64,000 nucleotides of DNA, taken from NCBI GenBank assembly GCA_963575745.1, contig CAUYUJ010017882.1, positions 424,895 through 488,894 on the forward strand. The letters run 5' to 3'. Made by a program: the position numbers and the translations under genes. The stretch is from Prorocentrum cordatum (taxonomy: Eukaryota; Sar; Dinophyceae; Prorocentrales; Prorocentraceae). Under the pieces are notes generated by a model that saw nothing but the letters and a program-made list of their open reading frames with translations, was not told the DNA's origin and made no database searches. This document shows, piece by piece, positions 21,181-30,407 of the stretch (position 1 is the stretch's first letter; each line of letters opens with the position of its first letter).

Positions 21181-21724
21181 TGAGCGAGCGGGGAGCAGGG
21201 AGCGATGAGTCATGGCCGACGGGGGAGGTGGGGAGAGCGAGGAGCAATTAGCGATGAGCACGGTGCGAGAAGGGAGGAGCGACGGCCGAGAAAAGAGAGA
21301 GAGAGAGAGAAGCAACAAAAGAAAACGAGATAGCGAGAGAGAGAGAGAAAGAGATGCGAGGAAGGATAAGGGAGAGCCGAAGAGGAGAGGGAAGGCAGGC
21401 GCCAGTAGCCAGGTGGGAGAAGCGAGGGGGGCAGGAGAGAGGTGGAAGGAACGAGGTTGAGCGAGAACACAGAAGCCAGTTGGGAGGCGAGGGGCGAGGA
21501 GAGAGCGTGGAGGAAAGATGCGCGTGGAGCGAGAAAGAAGGACCCAGAACGGAGGCATGCGAAGAAGCCGGCACACGCATGTGGCCATGGCCTCGGCGCG
21601 CGCGTGGCCGAACATCTGGCCTCGTTCGCTCATTCATGGGGCTGTCTTGGGTGGCCGGCACGGTCATAGAGCTTCCTGGGGATCTTCCCTCGAAAACCTC
21701 GTCGAGGCTGTCTTTTGGGTGTCA
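21181..21724 (+). repeat. GA-rich block and GTGGCCGAACA element
   Basis: Purine-rich GAGCGAGGAGC sequence with a GA microsatellite near 21295-21350. It is followed at 21590-21625 by GCGCGTGGCCGAACATCTGG, which recurs as GTGCGGCCGAACACCTGG near 24875 and in decayed form at 62790 and 62955. No gene recognised. Confidence 0.6.
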
Positions 21725-22225
21725 CGGGGCCTCTCGGGGTCCTCTTGGGGCCTGAATTGAAAACATTGGGGGCCTCCTGGGGCTTCTACGGGGCCTGCTG
21801 GCGGCTGCAGCCTGGAGCGGAGGTCGCAAAATGTCACTCGGAGTTCCGCCCCTTGGGGGCCTCTTGGGGCCCTCGTGGGCCATCTTGGGCGTCTCTTGGA
21901 CCGTCCTGAGGCCCTCTTGGGCCGTCTGGGGGCTCTCATGGGAGCCTCTGAGGCTCTCTTGGGGGAATCAAGAGAGCCTCCAAAGCCTGCTAGAGCGCTG
22001 CTTGGGGAAATCTTCCCAGCGAGTCGGAACATTGCCTTTCGGGGCTGCCTTGGGGGCCATTGTGGATCTTTCTTGGGTCGTCTTGAGGGCCTCTTCTGGG
22101 CCGCTGGGGCCGTCTTGGGCGCCTCTTTGGCTGTCTCTGGGCTCTGTTGGTCTTTGCATAGGGCGTGGCCAGAGGCCCACACGGCTGTGCAAGCTGTCCC
22201 AAGGACGCGCTTCGGCCTCCTGGGG
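21725..22225 (+). repeat. CTTGGGGCC degenerate tract
   Basis: Low-complexity sequence made of variants of CTTGGGGCC, CGTCTTGGG and GCCTCTTGGG. It reads as LGPSWAVLG-like peptide on the plus strand and PKTAQDGPR-like peptide on the minus strand, with no fixed period. Open frames across it on both strands are attributed to the sparse stop codons of this composition. The same type of tract recurs throughout 25-63 kb. Confidence 0.8.
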
Positions 22226-22580
22226 TTCCCGGAGGGAAAACCACCTCCATTGGCGCACCGTACCTTCTCGCACGCAGAGGTTCTGGCATTGTAGAATAGA
22301 CTGGTGCTGACCCGTAGCTTGCTGGCCTCGAAGTTTGTCCGAGATGGCAAGTTGGCTCGGGGAGGAGCTGTTGCGGGAGCTTCGGCTCTGCTTTTGCTGC
22401 CTGCGGCTGCAGGATGCTGCTGCCTGTTCAATGCTGCCGTTTGCTGACTCTGTGTTGCCGCTGGTGGTGCTTGCGGAGGGCTGCGGGCTGCTGCTGTTTG
22501 CTACTTCTGCTTCTCAGCCTGCAGGGTGCTTCTTCTCTGTGCTCCAGCAAATTGGCTGACGTAACCTGCCGCTCGCGAGG
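22226..22580 (-). pseudogene. PPR motif remnant plus CTG-rich block
   Basis: Minus-strand frame reads SLFYNARTSACEKVR, a degenerate PPR start, at 22255-22310. The 22335-22580 part is the CTG-rich block homologous to 20935-21180. No full motif survives. Confidence 0.5.
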
Positions 22581-22904
22581 GGAACGAAGAGAGAGAAGTC
22601 AAGAGAGGGAGGAGCGAGGAGTCAGGTTTGAGGATGGAGGTGGGAAAAACGCGGGCTCAGCGAGGATCAAGGAGAAGGGCGAGGAGCGAGGAGCAAAGTG
22701 AGTAAAGCGCAGAGGGAGGCTTGAGAAGCGGCTTCGGGTTCCCTCGGAGGCATCTTGGGGCAACCGCGGACCCGTTTGGGCACCGTGGGCCCTCTTTGGA
22801 CTGTCGTAAGCTGAACTGGGCCCTCGTGCGAGGCACTGGATCCTGCGAGCCGCTCCGGGCGTCCTTGGAGCATCCTGGCCCGGTATCGGGGGCTCGGGAT
22901 CTAG

Positions 22905-23155
22905 CACACTGCGTTAATATCTGGCACGCGATTCGCTCAGAGTTGGTACTGATGACCTTGGGCTCCGACATCGCATCCCGCAGCTCGCTGAGCAACTATC
23001 GGCAAGTGGGCTCAAACTTTGCAATCAACATCTCTCTGAGCAGCGGCGTGACCCGCTTTCACTGCACGCCTCTCTCTCTCTCCCTCTTTCTCTCTCTCCC
23101 TCTCGCACAGATGCTGATCTCAGCGCTGTAGCCAACCAGGGCGGATCCGTGCAAT
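22905..23155 (-). pseudogene. PPR remnant split by a (CT)n microsatellite
   Basis: Minus-strand pieces read LLSELRDAMSEPKVIST and PLLREMLIAKFEP, typical PPR endings. A (CT)n run at 23071-23103 replaces the usual CEKGEQWQRA segment. Beyond it lies a decayed hairpin region (GGGCGGATCCGTGC). Not functional. Confidence 0.6.
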
Positions 23156-23229
23156 GTTATCCGAAGCAATTTCCTGCGCGATTGAAGCCGCTGTCAAATT
23201 CACAATACGGATGTCCGCCAGCGTAATCA

Positions 23230-23505
23230 GTGGTTGCCAAACAAATTCTCACTCGCACAGCGCTTCGCAACACACGCGAAAACGCGAAAGACCGATCCCA
23301 AGATAGCCTGGAAATCCTGCCGAGTTGCGGGTCGACCTCTCATACGCGGTGGCGCACACATTGTAACTGACGTCGTCCGTCTCCACATGGCACTCCCGCA
23401 TCTCGCTGAGCAGCGACAGCGGATGCCGCCACTGGCCGCATCTCTCACACGCGCAAATCGCAGCGATGTAGCTGACTACGGCGGACCCGTGGACTTCCGT
23501 CCACG
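23230..23505 (-). pseudogene. PPR fragment with conserved upstream hairpin
   Basis: Minus-strand frame reads VVSYIAAICACERCGQWRHP, LSLLSEMREC, then DDVSYNVCATAYERS, which is one PPR motif and part of a second. It is preceded (at its coding 5' side) by the hairpin CGTGGAC-TTCC-GTCCACG at 23488-23505. It ends in unrelated sequence without a PPR C-terminus. Confidence 0.65.
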
Positions 23506-23509
23506 ACAG

Positions 23510-24226
23510 CTGATTCGCACGCAAGGGTGGAAATCGCTTGCCTGCTGTCGTGCTTGCGCGCTGCCCTGCGCGCATGGCTGCTAGCCTGCTGCCCGAGCAA
23601 CTCCATACCAAGCGCTCATGTTTGCATGCTGGCCAACGTTCCTAGTCCGAGGCCGGCCAGCTTCCCTGCTTGCCTGCTTGGCCGCGTTGTCGCTTGCTCT
23701 TCTGTTCGGTGGCAACCAAGACAACGTGGGATGTCGGCCACCGCCTCGGAAGGGAGCGCGGGAGGGGCAACGAAGGGGACGAAGAAGGAAGCCAGAGCAT
23801 TGAGGCGACCGCTTCGGCGGGTGGCCGGCGGACTGCGTTGGATGCGGGGTGCGGAAAGATTTGAGGGTGAGCGTGCCGAGCATGCGAGCATGCTTGCTGT
23901 GCGTTCACTGCGGGTGCGTGGGTGTGTGCTCGGCTCGGGTCTCGGCGGAATGGTGTGGAGATGTCGGCGCGTTTGCCTGCGGTGCGGCGTGGCATGCGGT
24001 TTGCGATCACGTGCGTCGGGTGCGGTGTGTTCGAGCGCTGCTGTGGGGTTGCTAGGTTCTGAAGGGCGCAGGAAGAGGAGCTGCGGCGTAAGCCAAACTT
24101 AGACCTGTATTCGCCGTTTACTCGTTGTGTCCAGGGGCGGCTCGTCGCACGAGGCGTCCGAAGGCTTCTGGAGAGGAAGATCGGGCAACGGATATGGAGG
24201 GATGGTTTCGGCGAGGCATGTGGGCG
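23510..24226. other. No recognisable gene
   Basis: Frames on both strands, no domain. Sequence is rich in TGCTTGC and CTGC words in its first 200 bp, resembling the CTG-rich blocks of the composite units. Confidence 0.4.
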
Positions 24227-24434
24227 GGTTATGATTATGTCGGGCGTGTCCCCCTACAGGGGGGATTTTCGACGAAAAATAAAAAAGACACCCAACATAT
24301 CCCAAAAAGGTCAAACATACTGAAAAAATAGTCCCCAGACTATGTTTGGACTATGTTTTGGTAATGTTTGGGTTATGGCTTATTTTTCGTCGAAAATCCC
24401 CCTGTAGGGGGACAGGCCCGACATAAGGTTATGA
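24227..24434. mobile_element. Short TIR element, perfect ends and 8-bp target duplication
   Basis: TTATGTCGGGC (24235-24245) and GCCCGACATAA (24416-24426) are perfect inverted repeats. GGTTATGA flanks both sides (24227-24234, 24427-24434). Long sub-terminal complementarity continues inward (CCCCCTACAGGGGG and TTTTCGACGAAAAA against TTTTTCGTCGAAAA and CCCCCTGTAGGGGG). The centre contains TAGTCCCCAGACTA. It is 192 bp and non-coding. Confidence 0.9.
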
Positions 24435-24512
24435 AGGGCGTGTTCTCAGTCACACTCGGTGCTACGTGGCGGGCGCGAAGTGCGCGGTTTCCCGCTCTGT
24501 GCTGGCGCCGCG

Positions 24513-24550
<38 letters not shown>

Positions 24551-24586
24551 GAGAGATAGAGAGAGAAGGGAGAGAGAGAGGGATAA

Positions 24587-24623
<37 letters not shown>

Positions 24624-25017
24624 GAAACAAATAAAGAGATAAACAAAGAAAGAGAGAGAGAGAGAGAGAGATAACAACAAAGAAAGAGAGAGAGAGAGGG
24701 GCGTGGGGCCAGGACAGAGGTGCGAAGACCGAGGTGGAGCCACAGGAGAGGTGCCAGGAGCGAGGAGCGCGAGAGGCAGGGGGAGCGAGAAAGGGCCGGC
24801 GAGGAGCGAAGGAGCGAGCCGGGGGAGGCAGGGAAGGGGCCAGCCCACGACTGCCTCCGTGGCCCCCGCGCGCGTGCGGCCGAACACCTGGCCTCCTCTT
24901 GCGCCGCTCATGGGGCGCTCCTTGGGCGGCCGGCGCGGCCCCCAGAGCTTCGGAGGGGCTCTTCCCTCGCAAGCCATCGTGGAGGCTGTGTCGGCGGTGT
25001 CTGAAGGGGGCCGGGAC
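24435..25017 (+). repeat. GA-rich block and GCGGCCGAACACC element
   Basis: A (GA)n microsatellite at 24510-24700 is followed by GAGCGAGGAGCG-type sequence and the GTGCGGCCGAACACCTGG element at 24873. It is the counterpart of 21181-21724. No gene recognised. Confidence 0.65.
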
Positions 25018-25180
25018 ACACCAATAAATACACACGAATAAAAGGACGCCCCATAGTTTTCCATATTTCCTAGGTTTTTGTCTTCCCCCCCCCTTCCCCT
25101 ATTTTCCCCTATTTTCGGGGGAATCGACGATTACTTGTGTCTGTGTGCTCTTTTTTTCCTCCTGATAGTCTCGAGGCCTC
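25018..25180 (+). repeat. Dispersed repeat family D
   Basis: AATAAATACACACGAATAA, TTTTTGTCTTCCC, GGGGGAATCGACGATTAC and GTGTCTGTGTGC followed by a T/C tract and CTCCTGATAG. Same order as at 19316 and 61175. Confidence 0.7.
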
Positions 25181-25306
25181 TGGGGGCCACTTGGGGGCCT
25201 GCCTCGGGCCTCCGAGGCCTCCTGGGACTCCTGCGGCTCCTCCTGGGGTGCCCGCCGGCGGCCTCGGGGGTCTCTCATCTTCTTGGGGGCGGAGGGCGCG
25301 GAGTGT

Positions 25307-25518
25307 CCCTTGGGTTACGTCGGGCCTGTCCCCCTACAGGGGGAGTTCCGGCGAAAAAGAAAACATACCCCAACAATAATCAAAAAATAGTCCCAAGATG
25401 GTCTGGGGACACTATTTTTCGACTACGTTCCGACCCTTTGGGGGCACTTTTGGGGCATTGTTTCAATTCTTCGTCGAAAATGCCCCTGTAGGGCGACACG
25501 CCCGACATAACTCCTGGG
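25307..25518. mobile_element. Short TIR element
   Basis: Ends TTACGTCGGGC (25315-25325) and GCCCGACATAA (25500-25510). Flanks CCCTTGGG and CTCCTGGG match at 6 of 8. It is 196 bp, with nested terminal hairpins and a central palindromic AATAGTCCC / GGGACACTATT. It is inserted in a CTTGGGGCC-type tract. Confidence 0.85.
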
Positions 25519-25579
25519 GCTCCCTCGAGCTCCTCTTAGGGCTGCCGTGGGCCGTTTTGGGGCCTCTCGGGGATCTTCT

Positions 25580-25725
25580 GACCCGGGTCAATCCAGACCC
25601 GGGTCAGCAAGAAACCAAAAAACTGCTATGCAGGAAAGAAAAACTGCGACGCAGGTCTTGGCAAACCCGGGTCAGCCAATATGCGCGGCCGCCTCGCGGC
25701 CACGAGCGGCTCCCTAACCCGGGTC
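25580..25725 (+). repeat. Four ACCCGGGTC dyads
   Basis: ACCCGGGTCA occurs at 25581, 25597, 25665 and 25717; each contains the palindrome ACCCGGGT and most are followed by GCCA or GCAA. The spacing is irregular. Function unknown: could be a protein-binding cluster or simply local duplication. Confidence 0.6.
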
Positions 25726-25971
25726 AGCCAGAGGGGGTCTTCGCAGGATCCTGCAGGATCTGGCGCCCTGGCTGACCTCCGTTTGCATTGACCCCCGTCT
25801 CTTGGCTCCCGAGCCTCCTCGGCCGTCCCGCGGCCGCCTTCTGGGCTGCCCCGGGGCCCCCTCTTGGGGGCCCGGCGGGCCGTCTGCCTCCGGGCGGCGT
25901 CGGAGCGTCGGAGGCCCGAAAGAAGGCGAGGCCTCGCGGGGGCCTCGTGGGGCCCTCGTGGGCCCTCCTGG

Positions 25972-26299
25972 CTACCGGCCTCGAACTCATCCCTATCCTT
26001 AATAGGGGGAAAACAAACCTACCTCGCTTTTGACCACCCTCGCTTCCAAGAGATACCAAACGATGCCAAATTGCAGCCTGTACTGGTCAGGCCCCTTGAC
26101 GAGGAGGCGCGTGGTATGGCTTGGTTTTGCCTGGAAGCGAAAGCGGGGTAGGTAATTCACGCTCTGACTTAAGATCGACACGCCCAAAGGCGACGACAAT
26201 CTTAGGGATGCGCCCACAAAAAATGAGGGAATCCCTGAGATTGGCGTCGTGACGAGGAGATGCCCAGCATAGGGATGGGGACATGTTCCAGGCTGGTAA
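25972..26299 (+). mobile_element. Second TIR family, enlarged copy
   Basis: The left end CTACCGGCCTCGAACTCATC and right end GGGGACATGTTCCAGGC...GGTAA match the element at 52324-52480. The inner AATCTTAGGGAT...GGGAATCCCTGAGATT is shared too. An extra segment of about 165 bp sits near the left end and has its own inverted ends (CCTACCTCGCTTT, 26019 region, against AAAGCGGGGTAGG near 26140-26152), suggesting a nested insertion. Confidence 0.65.
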
Positions 26300-26309
26300 C
26301 CTGGAGCAC

Positions 26310-26835
26310 TGCGGGGGCGGCGTGCAGGCCCTCTTGACCTCGTGGGCCGCCCGGAGGGTCCTCCTGGACCGCCTTGGGGCCCACCTGTGGAGCCCTCTCG
26401 GGCCGTCTTGGGGCCCTGTCTGGGGCTGCTTGCAAGCCGTGCTGACGACCTCTGGAACTGCCTGGAGGCGCCTCGGACCGTCTCGGGGCCCCCTCTCGGG
26501 CCGTCCTGGAGCGCCCGGGCCCTCTCCCTTGGGCCCACAGGCCTGCCGGAGCCCCGGAGGCCCCCATCTCGACACAAGCCCTTCTGGCACGCAGGAGGCG
26601 CTGCACTGTAGACGAGATGACGTCGGGCTCCAGCCTCGCCTCCCGCACCTCGCTCAGCAGCGCCAGAGCCCGCTGCCACTGCCCGCTCTTCCCGCAGGCA
26701 CTGGCGCCAGCGTTGTAGCTGATGACGCTGGGCTCCAGCGTCGCCTCCCACATGTCGCTCAGCAGCGCCAGAGCCCGCTGCCACTGCCCGCACTTCTCGC
26801 ACGCGCTGATCCCAGCGTTGTAGCTGAGGCGATGC
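26310..26835 (-). pseudogene. PPR fragment with CTTGGGGCC tail
   Basis: Minus strand from 26830: NAGISACEKCGQWQRALAL, SDMWEATLEPSVISYN, then SACGKSGQWQRALALLSEV ending at SEVREARLEPDVIS, two PPR motifs. Past 26605 the frame enters a CTTGGGGCC-type tract (26310-26600). The upstream hairpin is decayed (GCGTGGACTTCGCCCAG near 26860). Confidence 0.65.
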
Positions 26836-26859
26836 AGAGTAACTAGACTAGGGCTGCCG

Positions 26860-27420
26860 CGTGGACTTCGCCCAGCTCGGCGAGCGTGTGCTTGGTGCTG
26901 CTCGCTTATTGAGGCGGCCTGCTGCTAGTCCCCATTGCGAACGGTTTCTTCGGTTCGCTTCTTGCCGGCTGCTTGCTTGCTCGCTGCTTCCCTGCCACGC
27001 TCACAGCACGGGCCTCCAGCCTCTGCGCGATGTCCTGGCTCACCTCCCGGAAGGCCCGCTCGTGGCTGGCGAGGTCTCAGGGCTCTCCGTTAGGGCTATC
27101 CGTTAGCGATTGACATCATATCCATGATTACCCGTGCTCGCACCAGGGCCATACTCTGGATGGACACTACTCGGCCACTCCCCCTTGAATCCGCTGGGCG
27201 GGGGGCATGTGCTGTAGGAACGGGTGGAGGGGGCGTTGGGAAAAGGGGAGGAGGACGAGGAAGGGAGGGAGGATGGATGGGGACGGGATTGGGCAAGCTC
27301 AGTCGGAAGGTGAATCCCCCCTCGTGATGAATACCCCTATCCAGAGTACAAGGGGGAAGAGTGAGGGCCTGGCTAAAAATCCAGCCTGTAAGCGCCATTT
27401 TGCTTATCCATGCCCTGCGA
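26860..27420. other. No recognisable gene
   Basis: Mixed GC DNA, partly TGCTTGC-rich like other CTG blocks. No domain in any frame. Confidence 0.35.
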
Positions 27421-27880
27421 GTGGGGGAGCAGCAGCAGGGGAACGAATTGAACGCCGATCCCTCCTCCTCCTCCTCCTCCTCCTCCTCCTCCTCCGAACG
27501 TTGATCCCCGGTTCTAAAGGGTTTTCCGTCGGAAACCTCATGGAGGGGGTTGTGGGGGCCGCGCGCCCATTGGGTTGGCCTCTTGGGGCCCTCCTGGGGG
27601 GCCTCCAGGGGGGCCGCTGGCGGTCTCCGGGGTCATCTTGGGACGGTGGGCGCGACATGTCGAGTGGAGTTCCCTCTCTTTCTGTGGCCCTCGCAGCCTC
27701 TTGGGGCCCTCCTGGGCCGTCTTGGGAGCATCTTGGCCAATCCTGTGGACTCGTTGCCATCAGGGGCCCTCCTGGGCCGTCCTGGGCCTTTCTCGGGGGC
27801 ATGTTGGGCAGTCTTAGGGCGATATTGGATGCTTCTTGGGCCGTCTTGGAGCCTCGGGCGCCCGAGAAAAGGCTAGAGAA
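27421..27880 (+). repeat. (CTC)n run and CTTGGGGCC tract
   Basis: A short (CTC)n run at 27463-27493 is followed from 27540 by a CTTGGGGCC-type tract. The plus frame from 27207 to 28313 has no recognisable domain and is judged non-coding. Confidence 0.7.
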
Positions 27881-28486
27881 GCCACGGACCTCTCCCGGGG
27901 TGCGTTCTGACCAGGACTTCGAGGCGGATCCAGCGGTGGTGACGAAGGCCTCCCAGGAGGATGGGCACCTTTCGGGGAGACGTAAGACTCGGATTCGGGG
28001 GACTCGGGTTGGCCTGACGAGGCCATCAATGAGAATGACGAGACCTAATCTGAAATTTGACGCGAACTCCCGCTGCAAACATCCCACGAAAAGCCTGACC
28101 GTCAAAATCCAGGACGCGCTCGTCAAAAAATGTAGGCAAACCCTAATTCCGGCTTACTCGAGCCCTACGTTTCCCCGCACCTCTTCCAACGTCAAAGCGC
28201 AGTCGTTTTGGCCTCTCAACCGAGAGAAACCAGAGACCCCACTGGAAGGGCCTATCCGAGCCCTCTTGGGCCGCCTGGGGATCCGGCTGGGCTGTCTGGA
28301 GACAACAAACTAGCTATCTCCTAGACCGTCTGAAGGCGTAATTACCCAGACCCCCTCGCAGAGTGAAGAAAACACGGCGGGATGCTTTTCGCTATTTTCG
28401 GCCTCCGGGGGTCCTCCCCAAGCCTCGGGACCGTCAAATGATCCTGGCGAAAGACCCAACCATATGAAGTTCTGGGTACCGCAATT
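27881..28486. other. No recognisable gene
   Basis: The first part contains GACCTCTCCYGGGGTGCGTTCTGACCAGGA, in pieces also found at 1540-1575, so at least one short dispersed repeat is present. No gene recognised. Confidence 0.35.
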
Positions 28487-28625
28487 GTGAATATCTTCTT
28501 CGGTGAAGCTTCCTATGGGGCCACGAAGCGCTGCGCTGGGCGAGGGGGGAACGCATGCGGGCGGTAGCACTGGGGCCGTCGGTGAAGCTCCCTATGAGGC
28601 CACTAAGTGATGTCCCATCGCATTT
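28487..28625 (-). repeat. Two outlying units of the 78-bp satellite
   Basis: GGTGAAGCTTCCTATGGGGC, then CACGAAGCGC, and a second GGTGAAGCTCCCTATGAGGC 79 bp later are inverse-complement copies of the unit amplified at 4117-5590. They lie 230 bp upstream of the LINE. Intermediate GCATGCGGGCGG is also shared. Confidence 0.8.
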
Positions 28626-28774
28626 CAATTTCCCATGTCCTCGGAGTTCCTTCTGGCCCGTTTCCGATTTGCTATCCGACGGCGCTCCCCCCTCAAAAAA
28701 CCCTCCTCATTGTTGTCAGACTCCCCCTCCGCCGTGTCGCAGGTCGCTGCTCCTCTTCGTCGTACCTGCTGGTG

Positions 28775-28858
28775 CTGCTCCTCCTCCTCCTCCTCCTCCT
28801 CCTCCTCCTCCTCCTCCTCCTCCTCCTCCTCCTCCTCATGCTCCTCCTCCTCCCGATT
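28775..28858 (+). repeat. (CTC)n microsatellite, target of the LINE
   Basis: About 24 CTC triplets, then CTCCTCCTCCCGATT (28844-28858), which is repeated exactly at 35143-35157 after the LINE. The microsatellite was therefore the insertion site. Confidence 0.9.
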
Positions 28859-28865
28859 TTTTTTT

Positions 28866-28887
28866 TCCGTAGCCATTTTGGCTCAAG
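28866..28887 (+). other. Dinoflagellate spliced-leader relic (DinoSL)
   Basis: CCGTAGCCATTTTGGCTC followed by AAG, preceded by T, equals the full 22-nt leader trans-spliced to dinoflagellate nuclear mRNAs. In a genomic position it marks a reverse-transcribed copy of a trans-spliced mRNA. Here it lies 8 bp inside the 5' target duplication of the LINE, so it forms the element's own 5' end. Confidence 0.95.
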
Positions 28888-29069
28888 ATGCCTGGTTCCC
28901 TTGGGGCCAAAACGGATACCGCTAGTCCGCGGCCAGATCTCGCAGTTCTTCGCCTTCACTGCAGGAGTTGGGCGCCTGCACCTGTTTCTGGCCTCATCCG
29001 CGGGAGTTGGGCCCCCGCTTCTGTGTGTGTTGGCCTTCACTGCGGGAGTTGGGCCCCTGCTAGCAGGTC
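28888..29069 (+). promoter_or_regulatory. LINE 5' untranslated region with three 40-bp repeats
   Basis: Three imperfect repeats share GGAGTTGGGCSCCYGC at 28964, 29003 and 29045 (39 and 42 bp apart), each preceded by CTTCACTGC or CTCATCCGC. Tandem 5' repeats are known from other LINEs, where they can carry promoter activity; here a role is only inferred. An ATG at 28888 directly after the leader opens a frame that overlaps ORF1 and is not preferred. Confidence 0.7.
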
Positions 29070-30407
29070 ATGTCGTGGCGGTCGCGTGCCCCCTGGCACC
29101 AAGGGCGCGGAGGCCGCAAGCGTGGCTACGGCGGCGCATGGAGTCGTGAAGTCCAGCGTCGAGATACCTACTCAGTGTGCGGTGCCTGCGGGCACTGGGA
29201 GTTCGACAAGTATGGCAACTGGAGTTGCAGTAAGTGCGGTGGCTGCTATCTTGACGTCGGTGAGCCTGCTGCTAAGGACGCTGGTGGCCGTGATGCTGCT
29301 GGCGATCTCGAGTGGCTGGCGGCCAAGTACCCGCACTTGGCAGGGGCGCTCGGGGAGCTCGGCGCGGCGGCCGCGGCGGAGCTGCGCGCGCCACCTGCTC
29401 CCCCGCCTGAACCTGCCACTGAGAACGAGATGGAGAAGCTCGTGGCTGCGAAGCGTACTGCCCTGGCGAAGGAGGTCGAGGTGCAGTCGCGAGCTGAACG
29501 GATTGCTCAGGGCGACGTGGAAGCTCGGCTGGCGGCTGTGGTTCGCCATCGGGAAGCTCTTCATGCTGCTGAGACGCAACGTCGTGAGGCGCTGCAGGTG
29601 CTGCAAGCCAAGCAGGTCCTGCTGCGTGAGGCTACGTTGGCGAAGGATGGCTTCGTGGAGGCTGACTTCCGACGCCGACAGCGTGAGGAGGAGGACCGTG
29701 TTCGAGGCGAGGCCGCTCGCGCTCTGTATGAAGCGCAGGCGGCTATGGCGGCTGGCGCGGCGCGTGGCGCTGGTGCTGCTGGCGGCGCTGGGGCTGCTCC
29801 TGGCGGTGGCGCTGGCGGCGCGGCGGGCGCTCCTCCTGTCGCAGGCGGCGGCGGGCGAGGAGGCGCAGCGCCTGCTGCCCCCGTGGGTGCCCGTGCTGCT
29901 GGCGTGGACGGCGGCGTGGCGGCTGGCGCGGGTGCGCCGCAGGCGGTGCTTCAGCCTCCTAATCTGGCTCAGCTCGATGAAGAGGGTCTGGCACGCTGGT
30001 GTGCGGAGCATCGTCAGCGGCTGGAGTTCTGGCAGGAGCTCCAGCGGATCTACGTCAGCGCGGTCAAGGAGGACGACGCCGATTCCGAGATGGCTTCAGA
30101 GCATGGTGATGCTCAGCGTGACGAGTTGGAGTCTCTGCGCAAGCGTGCACGTGAAGGGCCCCTCGAAGCTACACAGCAAGATCGTATGGAGAAGCTCTTG
30201 GTCAAGTCCGCCAATTGCAAAGCGGTCAAGCGGCTGCGAACCATCCGCGAGGACACGGCCTCGAGCTTCGGCAGAGTGCTTCAGCAGGCGGTCCCTGCCG
30301 GCGGCGTGGCCCAAGTCCCTGTCCCTGCAGATGGTGTCGACGACGGACTACGTGAGGCGGCGGCGGCTGCTGATGGCGAGGCCCCTGTTGCGCAAGCCCG
30401 TTTTTAA
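29070..30407 (+). CDS. LINE ORF1 protein, zinc-ribbon and coiled coil
   Basis: A 445-residue protein. LINE ORF1 proteins bind the element RNA and form the ribonucleoprotein used for retrotransposition; that role is inferred from position. Residues 1-31 are basic and Arg/Gly-rich. Residues 37-56 form a probable zinc ribbon (CGAC, 12 residues, CSKC) with a further Cys at 59. Residues about 105-220 are Glu/Ala/Arg-rich and predicted by eye to be coiled coil. Residues about 220-285 are an Ala/Gly/Pro linker. The C-terminal third is charged (QLDEEGLARWCAEHRQRLEF onward). The ATG at 29070 is chosen because the zinc ribbon needs the full frame and it follows the 5' repeats. ORF1 overlaps the next frame by 35 nt. 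No RRM or CCHC knuckle seen. Confidence 0.8.
   Translation: MSWRSRAPWHQGRGGRKRGYGGAWSREVQRRDTYSVCGACGHWEFDKYGNWSCSKCGGCYLDVGEPAAKDAGGRDAAGDLEWLAAKYPHLAGALGELGAAAAAELRAPPAPPPEPATENEMEKLVAAKRTALAKEVEVQSRAERIAQGDVEARLAAVVRHREALHAAETQRREALQVLQAKQVLLREATLAKDGFVEADFRRRQREEEDRVRGEAARALYEAQAAMAAGAARGAGAAGGAGAAPGGGAGGAAGAPPVAGGGGRGGAAPAAPVGARAAGVDGGVAAGAGAPQAVLQPPNLAQLDEEGLARWCAEHRQRLEFWQELQRIYVSAVKEDDADSEMASEHGDAQRDELESLRKRAREGPLEATQQDRMEKLLVKSANCKAVKRLRTIREDTASSFGRVLQQAVPAGGVAQVPVPADGVDDGLREAAAAADGEAPVAQARF

Noticed and set aside
28888-30372. Start of the endonuclease protein at the ATG directly after the spliced leader
   Set aside because: That frame runs antiphase to ORF1 and shows no domain before about 30400. 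ATG 30373 gives a compact endonuclease that overlaps ORF1 by only 35 nt.
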